From the NCBI GenBank assembly GCA_000434115.1, contig FR893999.1:2771-13317 (forward strand): 10,547 nt of DNA, read 5' to 3'. Shown here one piece after another: positions 1 through 5,802 of this stretch. Made by a program: the position numbers and the translations under genes. The notes under the pieces are model-generated. The model had not been told where the DNA came from, searched no databases, and was given only the letters and a program-made list of their open reading frames with translations. Position 1 is the first letter of the stretch, and each line of letters begins with the position of its first letter. Source of the DNA: Roseburia sp. CAG:309 (GTDB taxonomy: Bacteria > Bacillota > Clostridia > Lachnospirales > Lachnospiraceae).

Positions 1-424
1 CTACATCTACGACGATCATGTTTTTTGCGTTATGTTTGCGGACAACGGCTTTGATGGCCTGTGCAGCACCGCCATTTCCCAAGACAACTACTTTTTTATC
101 GGTCAAAGTGATGCCGTGGCGGAGTACCATATATTCAAAACCGGAGAAGTCCGTGTTATAACCGCGGAGTTTACCATCGTTATTAACGATCGTATTGACA
201 GCACCGATAGCTTTGGCATTGTCGTCCATTGAATCCAGATAAGGGATGACATCTTTTTTATAAGGAATCGTGACATTGATCGCGCGGAAAGGTTTTTCCT
301 CCATAAATACCTTAAACTCCTCGCGGGTCAGAGGATGAATATCATAAGTGTAGTCAGCAAGACTTTCGTGAATTGGTTTTGATAAGCTGTGTCCCAGCTT
401 TTCTCCTATTAATCCGTAATCCAT
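1..424 (-). CDS. aroE: Shikimate dehydrogenase, N-terminal part (C-terminus beyond window edge)
   Basis: Shikimate dehydrogenase reduces 3-dehydroshikimate to shikimate with NADPH in the cytoplasmic pathway to aromatic amino acids. The first 141 residues are readable on the minus strand with no stop. Residues 5-20 carry the substrate-binding GHSLSKPIHE motif, with the two shikimate-contacting serines at 13 and 15. NVTIPYK at 50-56 ends in the catalytic lysine (K56). AIGAVNTIV (72-80) and GYNTDF (88-93) supply the conserved Asn and the catalytic Asp (D92). VVLGNGGAAQAI (113-124) begins the NADP-binding Rossmann fold. Roughly half of a usual protein of about 280 residues is present; the rest lies left of base 1. 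The ATG at 424-422 is preceded on the minus strand by a GAAAGGAT ribosome binding site. The gene diverges from the spoIIIA operon, so it is expressed separately. A quinate/shikimate dehydrogenase paralogue (YdiB-type) cannot be excluded from this half. Confidence 0.93.
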   Translation of the reverse strand, partial: MDYGLIGEKLGHSLSKPIHESLADYTYDIHPLTREEFKVFMEEKPFRAINVTIPYKKDVIPYLDSMDDNAKAIGAVNTIVNNDGKLRGYNTDFSGFEYMVLRHGITLTDKKVVVLGNGGAAQAIKAVVRKHNAKNMIVVDV

Positions 425-602
425 AGTATAAATTATCCTTTCTAAAATCATAATTGTCGTAACACTTCCTTGAATCCATGCACGGCTTCGGAATCGTTAC
501 CATTGTCTCTATAAAACAGTATCATATTTTTTTTATTCTTTCAAGCATAATCCCAAAATAATCGCATATATTCAAGTAAAACATCTCAAAGGAGGAACGA
601 TT
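425..602. other. Divergent intergenic region, aroE / spoIIIAA
   Basis: This 178-base AT-rich spacer must hold the promoters of both the leftward aroE gene and the rightward spoIIIA operon. On the plus strand the best candidate is the SigE-like pair listed separately. On the minus strand a weak SigA-like pair reads TTGAAT (575-570), 17 bases, then GATTAT (552-547), each matching consensus at four of six positions, so it is only a suggestion. No riboswitch, tRNA or intrinsic terminator was recognised. A T-run at 527-534 is not preceded by a stem on either strand. Confidence 0.6.
545..572 (+). promoter_or_regulatory. Candidate SigE-type promoter for the spoIIIA operon
   Basis: GCATAAT at 545-551 resembles the B. 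subtilis SigE -35 consensus (KMATATT, six of seven). CATATATT at 565-572 resembles the -10 consensus (CATACAMT, six of eight), with 13 bases between. Transcription would begin near 579, leaving a short leader that contains the AAAGGAGG ribosome binding site at 588-595. A second, poorer pairing is TCATATT (522-528) with CATAAT (546-551), 17 bases apart. In B. subtilis spoIIIA is transcribed by mother-cell SigE, so such a promoter is expected here; the exact site is inferred by eye. Confidence 0.45.
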
Positions 603-1508
603 ATGGCAGGACAAGATATCATTGAGGTCATACCGGGAAAATACCGCCCGCTTTTGGAACAGAGTCTGCAAGACAGATGGCAGGCACTTCAGGAAGTACG
701 GTTTCGCATCGGACAGGCGGTAGAATGGTACGATGGAAAAAAGCACCGGCTGGAAGGAACGCGGGTGACGCGCATGGATATGAAAGAAATGATGGACTAC
801 ATGAGTGGGTATTCGCTGTATGCCTTTGAGGATGAAATTTCAAAGGGCTATCTGACGATTCCGGGGGGACACCGTGTGGGTGTTGCAGGACAAGTTGTCG
901 TCGAAGATGGTGAGGTAAAATACATACAAAATATATCGTTTGCCAATATCCGTATTTCGCATGAAAAGATTGGGTGTGCGGACAAAATACTGCCGTATTT
1001 GTGGCAGGAAAACAGAATTAAAAATACGTTGATAATAGCACCGCCGCGTTGCGGGAAAACAACGATATTACGTGATCTTACGAGAAAAATATCGGGAGAA
1101 TACGCAAAAAAGAACGTCGTGGTTGTGGATGAACGGAGTGAGATTGCCGGGTGCTATCGGGGAGAACCACAAAAGGATGTAGGACCGCGGACCGATGTGT
1201 TGGACCGCTGTCCGAAAGCCGTGGGAATGATGATGGCAGTGCGGAGTCTGTCGCCGGAGGTGCTTGTGGTAGATGAGATCGGTGGAAAGCAGGACATACT
1301 TGCCTTGCAGGAGGTATTAAAATGTGGGTGCAGTGTGATTGCGACGGCACATGGAGAAAAATGGGAAGAATGGAAACGCCGCCCGGACATGCAGGAACTG
1401 TTTCAGAAGAGGTACTTTGAATGCTACATTTTATTGCAGCAGGGGGAAAGACCGGGACAGATTGCCAGTGTGCGGGAAGCAGGGGGAGTGGAATGTTATG
1501 ATATATAA
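603..1508 (+). CDS. spoIIIAA: Stage III sporulation protein AA (secretion-type ATPase)
   Basis: SpoIIIAA is the ATPase of the SpoIIIA-SpoIIQ complex, acting in the mother cell at the engulfed forespore membrane. It is related to type II/IV secretion ATPases (GspE/PilT). The 301 residues match the family's length. The family-typical GYLTIPGGHRVGVAGQ runs at 82-97. A Walker A loop, APPRCGKTT, lies at 146-154, with K152 and T153 as the nucleotide-binding pair; the usual first glycine is Ala146. VVDERSEIAG (174-183) is conserved in the family, and EVLVVDEIG (219-227) is the Walker B strand with D224/E225. ATAHG (247-251) follows in the ATPase core. The ATG at 603 has a strong AAAGGAGG site seven bases upstream. 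It is the first gene of an eight-gene operon, and its last 11 bases overlap spoIIIAB. Confidence 0.95.
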   Translation: MAGQDIIEVIPGKYRPLLEQSLQDRWQALQEVRFRIGQAVEWYDGKKHRLEGTRVTRMDMKEMMDYMSGYSLYAFEDEISKGYLTIPGGHRVGVAGQVVVEDGEVKYIQNISFANIRISHEKIGCADKILPYLWQENRIKNTLIIAPPRCGKTTILRDLTRKISGEYAKKNVVVVDERSEIAGCYRGEPQKDVGPRTDVLDRCPKAVGMMMAVRSLSPEVLVVDEIGGKQDILALQEVLKCGCSVIATAHGEKWEEWKRRPDMQELFQKRYFECYILLQQGERPGQIASVREAGGVECYDI

Positions 1509-2019
1509 GATCGTCGGAAGCCTGATATTGCTGGTGGGAACGGCGGCACTGGGCGTCTATTATGCCGGACAGTATATGGAACGGCTGCGGAATCTCATGG
1601 AGATGAAAAAAGCCCTGATGCAGATGCAGGGAGAACTTCGTTATCTGCATTCGGCAATGCCAGACTTGCTGGAAACAATTGGAAAAAGAACGCGGGGTGT
1701 ATTGAGTCCGTTCTTTCTTTCTCTGGCAAAGGAAATGGACAAAAAGGAGCAGGGAGATTTTGCAAGTCTCTGGTGCAGCCAGATAAAGAAAAAGATTCCG
1801 CTCTCTGCGCTGGAACCGGAAGCGAGAAATCTGCTTTTTGAGACAGGAAGGCAGCTTGCGGACAATGACAGGCAGTCCAAAGAAGAAGGACTTACTTTTG
1901 CGTTAAAACAGCTGGAAGATATGATACACCGTAGAAATAAGGAAAAACAAAACCGGCTGAAACTATACTATGTCTGCGGTATTATGGTGGGAGCGATGCT
2001 TACAATATTGCTTGTATAA
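1498..2019 (+). CDS. spoIIIAB: Stage III sporulation protein AB
   Basis: SpoIIIAB is a membrane protein of the SpoIIIA complex; its cytoplasmic part is related to the GspF/PilC platform proteins of type II secretion. The protein has 173 residues, close to the 171 of B. subtilis. A hydrophobic N-terminal segment spans about 4-23. A long helical, charged middle follows, including MQGELRYLHSAMPDLLE at 43-59, which is typical of the family. A C-terminal hydrophobic segment spans about 157-173. The reading frame is open from 1339, but the start is placed at ATG 1498: it follows an AGGGGGAG ribosome binding site (1481-1488), gives the family's length and puts the membrane anchor at the N-terminus. 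The upstream extension lies inside spoIIIAA and encodes nothing family-like. The 11-base overlap with spoIIIAA suggests translational coupling. Confidence 0.93.
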   Translation: MIYKIVGSLILLVGTAALGVYYAGQYMERLRNLMEMKKALMQMQGELRYLHSAMPDLLETIGKRTRGVLSPFFLSLAKEMDKKEQGDFASLWCSQIKKKIPLSALEPEARNLLFETGRQLADNDRQSKEEGLTFALKQLEDMIHRRNKEKQNRLKLYYVCGIMVGAMLTILLV

Positions 2020-2025
2020 GGAAGG
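2018..2025 (+). promoter_or_regulatory. Ribosome binding site deciding the GTG start of spoIIIAC
   Basis: AAGGAAGG begins inside the spoIIIAB stop codon and ends seven bases before GTG 2033. It supports the GTG over the ATG at 1970 in the same frame, which lies inside spoIIIAB and would add 21 residues not seen in the family. Confidence 0.75.
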
Positions 2026-2032
2026 TTTTACA

Positions 2033-2227
2033 GTGGAGATAGGAATTATATTTAAGATCGCACTTGTGGGAATTCTGGTTACGATATGCAACCAGATCCT
2101 GAGACAGTCAGGAAGAGAAGAACAGGCATTTTTGACAAGCCTTGCCGGACTCCTGATCGTATTATACTGGGTGATTCCCTATATTGTCGATCTGTTTGAG
2201 ACGATAGAGAGGTTGTTTGACTTATGA
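2033..2227 (+). CDS. spoIIIAC: Stage III sporulation protein AC
   Basis: SpoIIIAC is a very small integral membrane protein of the SpoIIIA complex and is part of the same family as SpoIIIAD. The 64-residue product, starting at a GTG codon, is close to the 68 residues of B. subtilis SpoIIIAC. Two hydrophobic helices (about 3-21 and 33-53) flank a polar hairpin, QILRQSGREEQ (21-31), which is the characteristic loop. The GTG is chosen because a strong AAGGAAGG site lies seven bases upstream and the resulting length fits. The gene starts 13 bases after spoIIIAB ends. Its TGA stop overlaps the ATG of spoIIIAD by four bases (ATGA), a standard arrangement for coupled translation and equal amounts of membrane partners. 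Confidence 0.92.
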   Translation: MEIGIIFKIALVGILVTICNQILRQSGREEQAFLTSLAGLLIVLYWVIPYIVDLFETIERLFDL

Positions 2228-2604
2228 TTCAGATTGCTTTGTTTGCCATCGCCGGAATGATGCTGGCAGTATTTGTGGGAAATATGCACCGTGAGATCGG
2301 TATCTGGATTGCCCTTGTTACAGGGGTTATCGTATTTTTTTATGGAATACGGAAATTTGAATACATGGTGGACATGTTTCGAATGATGACGGAATATACC
2401 GGTATCAAAGAAGAATATATTGCGGTAGTGCTGAAAATGATCGGTATCGCTTATATTTCCGAATTCACGGCGACACTCTGCAAAGATGCCGGACAGCATG
2501 CGATCGCCTGTCAGGTTGATTTCTTTGGAAAAATGAGCATGGTAGTGGTAAGCCTTCCGGTACTTCAGACTCTTTTAGAAACGATAGGAGAGATGATGCC
2601 ATGA
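2224..2604 (+). CDS. spoIIIAD: Stage III sporulation protein AD
   Basis: SpoIIIAD is a multi-pass membrane subunit of the SpoIIIA channel. The 126 residues are close to the 133 of B. subtilis. Hydrophobic helices lie at about 2-19, 26-41 and 104-121, with a weaker one near 66-80. The family signature is plain: VVLKMIGIAYISEF at 68-81, followed by CKDAGQHAIACQVDFFGK (86-103). ATG 2224 overlaps the spoIIIAC stop by four bases, with a modest AGAGAGG site at 2206-2212, so translation probably depends partly on coupling. The stop codon likewise overlaps the spoIIIAE start by four bases. Confidence 0.94.
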   Translation: MIQIALFAIAGMMLAVFVGNMHREIGIWIALVTGVIVFFYGIRKFEYMVDMFRMMTEYTGIKEEYIAVVLKMIGIAYISEFTATLCKDAGQHAIACQVDFFGKMSMVVVSLPVLQTLLETIGEMMP

Positions 2605-3743
2605 GAAAAAAGAGGGTACTGATAGTGCTTATCTGCCTTCTGTTAGGGGGCGGAAAAGTCAGTATTTATGCGGAGACAGAGGACAGGACAAGTTCTATTT
2701 CAGAAGAAATTCAGGAAAGCATTTCTCTGGATGAAATCGATGACAATCTGAAAAATGACAGTGAAAACAGGATTCCTTTTTCATTGTCTGACTATGTCGA
2801 AAGAGTATGTCAGGGAGACTGTGAATTGTCCTTTGACACGATTACAGAGTACATAAAAGAAGGGGCGGTCAGTCAGTGGGATGCCAATAAAACACTGGTA
2901 TTCCGGCTTTTGATCTATGCGGTTTTGTCAGGAGTATTTTTAAATCTGACAGGAAGCCTGTATGAAAAGCAATTGGGAGAAAATGGGTTTCATATGCTTT
3001 ATTTTCTGGTTGTAACAATCCTGCTCTCTGCATTTTATGCAGTTTTTTCTGTGGCAAAAGAAGTACTCTGGCAGGTGCTTTCCTTTATGAAAACCCTGGT
3101 GCCTGCTTTTTCACTTGCTCTGACCTGGAGCAGCGGGAGCGCCACTTCCTTTGCGTTTTATCAGGCGACACTGGCAACGATCGGGGTGGCGGAAACATTG
3201 ATGTATTATTTGTTTTTACCAGTTATTCAGATTTATTTTCTGCTGCGGGTATTAAATCCTCTTTCCGGTGGGAAATTTGATAAACTGGCGGCACTGCTCG
3301 AAAGCATTGTGCGAGTGGGAACCAAGATCATATTGGGGATCATGCTCGGCCATCAGGGGATCAAAGGGCTTCTGATGCCGGCACTCGATCAGGTGAAGCG
3401 GGGGGCTGTGTTTCGCGCGGCGGAGAGCATTCCCGGTGTAGGAAATGTATTTGGCGGAGTTGCCGATACAATCGTGGGAAGTGGTATTCTCATCAAAAGT
3501 GCCATTGGCGTTGGAGGGATCATTGCCATCGCTTTGATCTGCCTTCTGCCGCTTTTGAAACTGGGGTTGTTTACCTTTCTGTACCGGGTGATCGCGGCAT
3601 TTTCCCAGCCGGTGGCGGACCGCCGGCTTGTGGCAGTATTTCAGGGGAGTGCAGACAGTGGCAAGCTGTTGTTTCAACTGGTCTTTATGGCAGCGGTGCT
3701 TTTTTTATTAACCCTTACCATTATTATTGCGGCGACGAATTAA
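2601..3743 (+). CDS. spoIIIAE: Stage III sporulation protein AE
   Basis: SpoIIIAE is the largest membrane subunit of the SpoIIIA channel, a polytopic protein in the mother-cell membrane around the forespore. The 380 residues compare with 399 in B. subtilis. The N-terminus looks like a signal peptide: a basic MRKKR start, a hydrophobic core at 6-16, and a plausible cleavage after Ala24. An acidic soluble stretch (25-95) follows. Several membrane helices then lie at about 99-120, 133-152, 160-176, 198-218, 303-328 and 356-377. The most conserved block is QGIKGLLMPALDQVKRG (252-268) and the following AAESIPGVGNVFGG (273-286), diagnostic of the family. ATG 2601 overlaps spoIIIAD by four bases. 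Eleven bases separate the stop from spoIIIAF. Confidence 0.95.
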   Translation: MRKKRVLIVLICLLLGGGKVSIYAETEDRTSSISEEIQESISLDEIDDNLKNDSENRIPFSLSDYVERVCQGDCELSFDTITEYIKEGAVSQWDANKTLVFRLLIYAVLSGVFLNLTGSLYEKQLGENGFHMLYFLVVTILLSAFYAVFSVAKEVLWQVLSFMKTLVPAFSLALTWSSGSATSFAFYQATLATIGVAETLMYYLFLPVIQIYFLLRVLNPLSGGKFDKLAALLESIVRVGTKIILGIMLGHQGIKGLLMPALDQVKRGAVFRAAESIPGVGNVFGGVADTIVGSGILIKSAIGVGGIIAIALICLLPLLKLGLFTFLYRVIAAFSQPVADRRLVAVFQGSADSGKLLFQLVFMAAVLFLLTLTIIIAATN

Positions 3744-3754
3744 AGGAGGAAAGG

Positions 3755-4072
3755 ATGGAACAGATATTTGATATTGTAAAACAGATTACAGGAGTTATGC
3801 TTGTTTTTTCCGTGCTCCTTCATATTTTTTCCGGATCTTCTTATCGAAGATATTTCCAATTTATGGAAGGACTTCTCATCCTGCTTCTGGCAGCAGCACC
3901 GTTATTTCAGCAGTTAAAAAGGGAAGATATTGTGGAGGAATGCTTCCAAAAATATCAGAAACAGTGGGAAATGCGGGAAGTTGAGGATGAAATGGAGCGT
4001 ATTGGGAAACGACGGGAAAATCTTATAGCGCAGGAAGGGCAGGCGATACAAAATGAAAGAAACGTGGAGTGA
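3755..4072 (+). CDS. spoIIIAF: Stage III sporulation protein AF, short form lacking the usual soluble domain
   Basis: Position between spoIIIAE and spoIIIAG, and the N-terminal architecture, identify this as SpoIIIAF. Two hydrophobic helices lie at about 8-24 and 35-51, joined by SGSSYRRYFQFME (26-38), which resembles the family's inter-helix loop. The product is only 105 residues, whereas B. subtilis SpoIIIAF has about 206 and carries a C-terminal ring-building-motif domain. Here the second helix is followed by roughly 50 charged, probably helical residues and then a TGA. No room for the missing domain exists, because spoIIIAG starts 20 bases before this stop, and its frame is clearly SpoIIIAG from the first codon; a simple frameshift therefore does not explain the length. 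The ATG has a strong AAAGGAGG site (3742-3749) five bases upstream. It may be a lineage-specific short form. Confidence 0.85.
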   Translation: MEQIFDIVKQITGVMLVFSVLLHIFSGSSYRRYFQFMEGLLILLLAAAPLFQQLKREDIVEECFQKYQKQWEMREVEDEMERIGKRRENLIAQEGQAIQNERNVE

Positions 4073-4595
4073 TACGATCAAACAGATGGTAAAAAAGGCG
4101 GGAAAAGGGAAAATTTTACTGTTGATCGCAGCCGGTGTGCTGCTGTTGCTGGTGTCTGTAAAGGACAGCGGCAGACAGGCAGCGGTGACGGAAAAACAGC
4201 AGAATATGACAGCAGAGCAAAGCACTTCAGACGATATGCAGAGATACCGGGAAAAGATGGAAAAGCAGGTAAAAGAGATTCTGGAGCAGGTGGAAGGCGT
4301 GGGAAAAGCAGATGTTATGCTGACACTACAGGCGTCGAAAGAAAAGGTAACACTTAAAGACAATAAACAGGATGACACCAAGACCGAAGAAGAGACGGTT
4401 CTTTTGGATGGCGAATCCCGCGAATCTTCGCCGTATGTGGTGCAGGAGATCGAACCGCAGATCGAGGGAATCGTAGTAGTGTGCAGCGGTGGGGACAGTC
4501 CGGCGATGCAGCGTGAAATAATCAGTGCAATTTCGGCATTATTTCCGGTGGAAAGTCATAAAATTAAAGTAATGAAAAGTAAGGAGGCAAAATAA
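4053..4595 (+). CDS. spoIIIAG: Stage III sporulation protein AG (ring-forming channel protein)
   Basis: SpoIIIAG forms a large ring in the intermembrane space between mother cell and forespore and is related to secretion-system ring proteins (YscJ/FliF-type ring-building motif). The 180 residues compare with 229 in B. subtilis. A basic N-terminus (KKAGKGK, 14-20) precedes one transmembrane helix at about 21-36. A polar linker (37-62) leads to the ring domain: YREKMEKQVKEILEQVEGVG (65-84), then KADVMLTLQA (85-94). A charged insertion (96-125) precedes IEGIVVVCSGGDSPAMQREI (137-156) and a terminal strand. GIVVVCSGG is the family's most recognisable motif, and the insertion matches the beta-rich region that forms the barrel in B. 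subtilis. The gene overlaps spoIIIAF by 20 bases. AGGAAGG at 4032-4038 is rather far upstream (14 bases), so coupling with spoIIIAF is likely. Confidence 0.94.
   Translation: MKETWSDTIKQMVKKAGKGKILLLIAAGVLLLLVSVKDSGRQAAVTEKQQNMTAEQSTSDDMQRYREKMEKQVKEILEQVEGVGKADVMLTLQASKEKVTLKDNKQDDTKTEEETVLLDGESRESSPYVVQEIEPQIEGIVVVCSGGDSPAMQREIISAISALFPVESHKIKVMKSKEAK
4581..4587 (+). promoter_or_regulatory. Ribosome binding site deciding the GTG start of spoIIIAH
   Basis: AAGGAGG lies within the last codons of spoIIIAG, eight bases before GTG 4596. The GTG immediately follows the spoIIIAG stop TAA (4593-4595) and opens a typical basic-plus-hydrophobic N-terminus, MKKLLRKNQ. Confidence 0.8.
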
Positions 4596-5270
4596 GTGAA
4601 AAAACTTTTGCGGAAAAATCAGATTATTATAACGGCTCTCGTTGTCATGGTTGCTCTTGCCGGCTATCTGAGCCTTACGGGAGAAGAAGAACTGGCACTC
4701 AATCTCACCGGGGACGGGACGACAGCACAATCCGAACAGGAGAGCGCGGAAAATACGGAGGAAAATGTCGCAGCAGAAAACGTAGACGACAGTGAAGTGG
4801 CAGACATCAGTGAAGAGGACACCGCGGCACAGACGGCAGAACAAGTGGATTCTGAAAATGTTGCATCCAAAGAAAATGCGGGAGAGGCAGTACTTGTCAA
4901 TAATACGGTAAAAGCAGATTATTTTGAATCTGCCAAACTTTCCCGTGAACAGACAAGAGCCAAAAACAAAGAAACACTGTTGGAACTGGTAAACAGCAAG
5001 ACAGCATCCGATGCCCAAAAAGAAAAGGCAATGAATGAGATCGTTGCTATGACTGCTGTCAATGAAAAAGAGACAGCGACGGAAAACCTGCTTGCTGCCA
5101 AGGGATTTGATGAGACGGTTGTAACGATCGTCAATGACAGTGTCGATGTGATCGTCAATGCGGAAGAACTTACAGAACAGCAGATTGCCCAGATCGAAGA
5201 TGTTGTGAAAAGAAAAGCAGAATGTACTTCTGATAAAATTGTTATTTCTCCTGTTGGCAAAAAACAGTAA
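4596..5270 (+). CDS. spoIIIAH: Stage III sporulation protein AH (SpoIIQ partner)
   Basis: SpoIIIAH is the mother-cell membrane protein that reaches across the intermembrane space and binds forespore SpoIIQ, closing the channel and helping engulfment. The 224 residues, from a GTG start, compare with 218 in B. subtilis. A basic start is followed by one transmembrane helix at about 9-27. A strongly acidic, Glu/Ala/Asp-rich low-complexity linker covers about 44-98. The YscJ/FliF-like ring domain begins with DYFESAKLSREQTRAKNKET (108-127), continues through LLAAKGFDETVVTIVNDSVD (165-184), and ends with ELTEQQIAQIEDVVKR (191-206) and KIVISPV (214-220). The DYF...R.Q.R motif is the usual signature. 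It is the last gene of the spoIIIA operon. No terminator was seen after its stop, and a candidate promoter for the next gene overlaps its 3' end. Confidence 0.95.
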   Translation: MKKLLRKNQIIITALVVMVALAGYLSLTGEEELALNLTGDGTTAQSEQESAENTEENVAAENVDDSEVADISEEDTAAQTAEQVDSENVASKENAGEAVLVNNTVKADYFESAKLSREQTRAKNKETLLELVNSKTASDAQKEKAMNEIVAMTAVNEKETATENLLAAKGFDETVVTIVNDSVDVIVNAEELTEQQIAQIEDVVKRKAECTSDKIVISPVGKKQ

Positions 5271-5282
5271 ATGTGGTAAACT
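5254..5282 (+). promoter_or_regulatory. Candidate SigA-type promoter for the Asp23/Gls24 gene
   Basis: TTGGCA at 5254-5259 (five of six matches to TTGACA) lies 17 bases before TAAACT at 5277-5282, which is preceded by a TGG extended -10 element. The -35 sits within the last codons of spoIIIAH. A perfect TATAAT at 5290-5295, also downstream, lacks a good -35 at standard spacing and may be an alternative -10. A vegetative promoter here would free the downstream housekeeping gene from sporulation control. The site is read by eye. Confidence 0.45.
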
Positions 5283-5316
5283 AGTACTATATAATGTTTT
5301 TTAAGAAAAGATAGAT

Positions 5317-5322
5317 GAGGTG
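5317..5322 (+). promoter_or_regulatory. Ribosome binding site deciding the start of the Asp23/Gls24 gene
   Basis: GAGGTG lies six bases before ATG 5329. The in-frame GTG at 5320, which would add three residues, is part of this site and so is unlikely to be the start codon. Confidence 0.75.
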
Positions 5323-5328
5323 ACAGAT

Positions 5329-5697
5329 ATGGCAAAAGAAGTATTTGGATCAAAAAACAGCATCGGGGAAGTGCAGATTGCAAGTGATGTGGTTTCTGCT
5401 ATCGCGGGGATTTCCGCAGCAGAGGTAGACGGAGTACAGTCTATGGCTGGCGGCAGCATCAATGACATTGCAGGAAAACTGGGGATGAAAAATTATTCCA
5501 AAGGAGTCCGCGTGACAATTGCCGGAGATAAGGCAGCAGTTGAAATTTCCGTCACTTTGAAATATGGATACAGCATTCCGGAAGTGTCAGAGAAAGTACA
5601 GAAAAAAGTATCACAGGCCATTGAAAACATGACCGGACTGGAAGTGGAAAAAGTCAATGTCCGTATCGCAGGAATTGCAGCGGAAGAACAGGCATAA
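5329..5697 (+). CDS. Asp23/Gls24 family envelope stress response protein
   Basis: This 122-residue protein belongs to the Asp23/Gls24 (DUF322) family, small cytoplasmic proteins often tied to cell-envelope homeostasis. Visible family features are GEVQIASDVVSAIAGISAAE (13-32), VDGVQSMAGG (33-42), KGVRVTIAGDKAAVEISVTL (58-77) and the helix SIPEVSEKVQKKVSQAIENM (82-101). These are followed by the terminal strand GLEVEKVNVRIAGI (103-116). Its place before nusB matches yqhY of B. subtilis, where yqhY is linked with the acetyl-CoA carboxylase genes accB/accC; those genes are absent here. A direct role in lipid synthesis would be inference. Initiation at ATG 5329 is preferred over GTG 5320. It is followed by two adjacent in-frame stops (TAA TAG). 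Confidence 0.92.
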   Translation: MAKEVFGSKNSIGEVQIASDVVSAIAGISAAEVDGVQSMAGGSINDIAGKLGMKNYSKGVRVTIAGDKAAVEISVTLKYGYSIPEVSEKVQKKVSQAIENMTGLEVEKVNVRIAGIAAEEQA

Positions 5698-5706
5698 TAG
5701 AACAGG

Positions 5707-5768
5707 CACGAAGAGAGTATGCAGCGAAGCGGCTTGAAAAAAAGGCGCTTTGTTGCACTCTTGTTGTG
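5707..5768 (+). repeat. Long imperfect inverted repeat / RNA hairpin between asp23-like gene and nusB
   Basis: GCAGCGAAGCG (5721-5731) can pair with CGCTTTGTTGC (5746-5756) over 11 positions, nine Watson-Crick and two G-U. Inside, CTT (5733-5735) pairs with AAG (5742-5744), closing a six-base loop. Outside, AAGAG (5711-5715) pairs with CTCTT (5758-5762) and CAC (5707-5709) with GTG (5766-5768), separated by small internal loops. The structure is not followed by a run of Ts, so it is a poor intrinsic terminator. It could be a weak terminator, an attenuator, or a processing or mRNA-stability element. Function is unknown. Confidence 0.55.
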
Positions 5769-5792
5769 TCATAAAGGCAAATAAAAAGAAAT

Positions 5793-5796
5793 GAGG
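5793..5796 (+). promoter_or_regulatory. Ribosome binding site deciding the start of nusB
   Basis: GAGG lies six bases before ATG 5803. The in-frame ATG at 5791, four codons earlier, has only an A-rich sequence upstream and overlaps this site. Starting at 5803 gives MTRREIREQ, the usual NusB beginning. Confidence 0.65.
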
Positions 5797-5802
5797 ACGC
5801 AT

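Noticed and set aside
32..232. 66-codon plus-strand frame at the left edge
   Set aside because: It is antisense to aroE, whose motifs are unambiguous on the minus strand.
527..534. T-run as an intrinsic terminator
   Set aside because: No GC-rich stem precedes the T-run on the plus strand, nor the A-run on the minus strand; it lies within the divergent promoter region.
1339..1497. Upstream extension of the spoIIIAB frame inside spoIIIAA
   Set aside because: The extra 53 residues are unlike any SpoIIIAB, and ATG 1498 has a good ribosome binding site and gives the family's length.
1078..1650. 190-codon open frame on the minus strand across spoIIIAA/spoIIIAB
   Set aside because: It is antisense to two clearly recognisable genes, its product is rich in His, Pro and Ser without any family motif, and it has no ribosome binding site of note.
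4053..4072. Programmed frameshift joining SpoIIIAF to SpoIIIAG
   Set aside because: The overlap has no recognisable slippery heptamer and spoIIIAG has its own ATG and typical N-terminal membrane anchor; ordinary translational coupling suffices.
5700..5771. Possible frameshifted tail of the Asp23-family gene (frame reading ARREYAAKRLEKKA before a stop)
   Set aside because: The Asp23 product is full length and ends with two in-frame stops, there is no start codon or slippery site, and the same bases are better explained by the hairpin.
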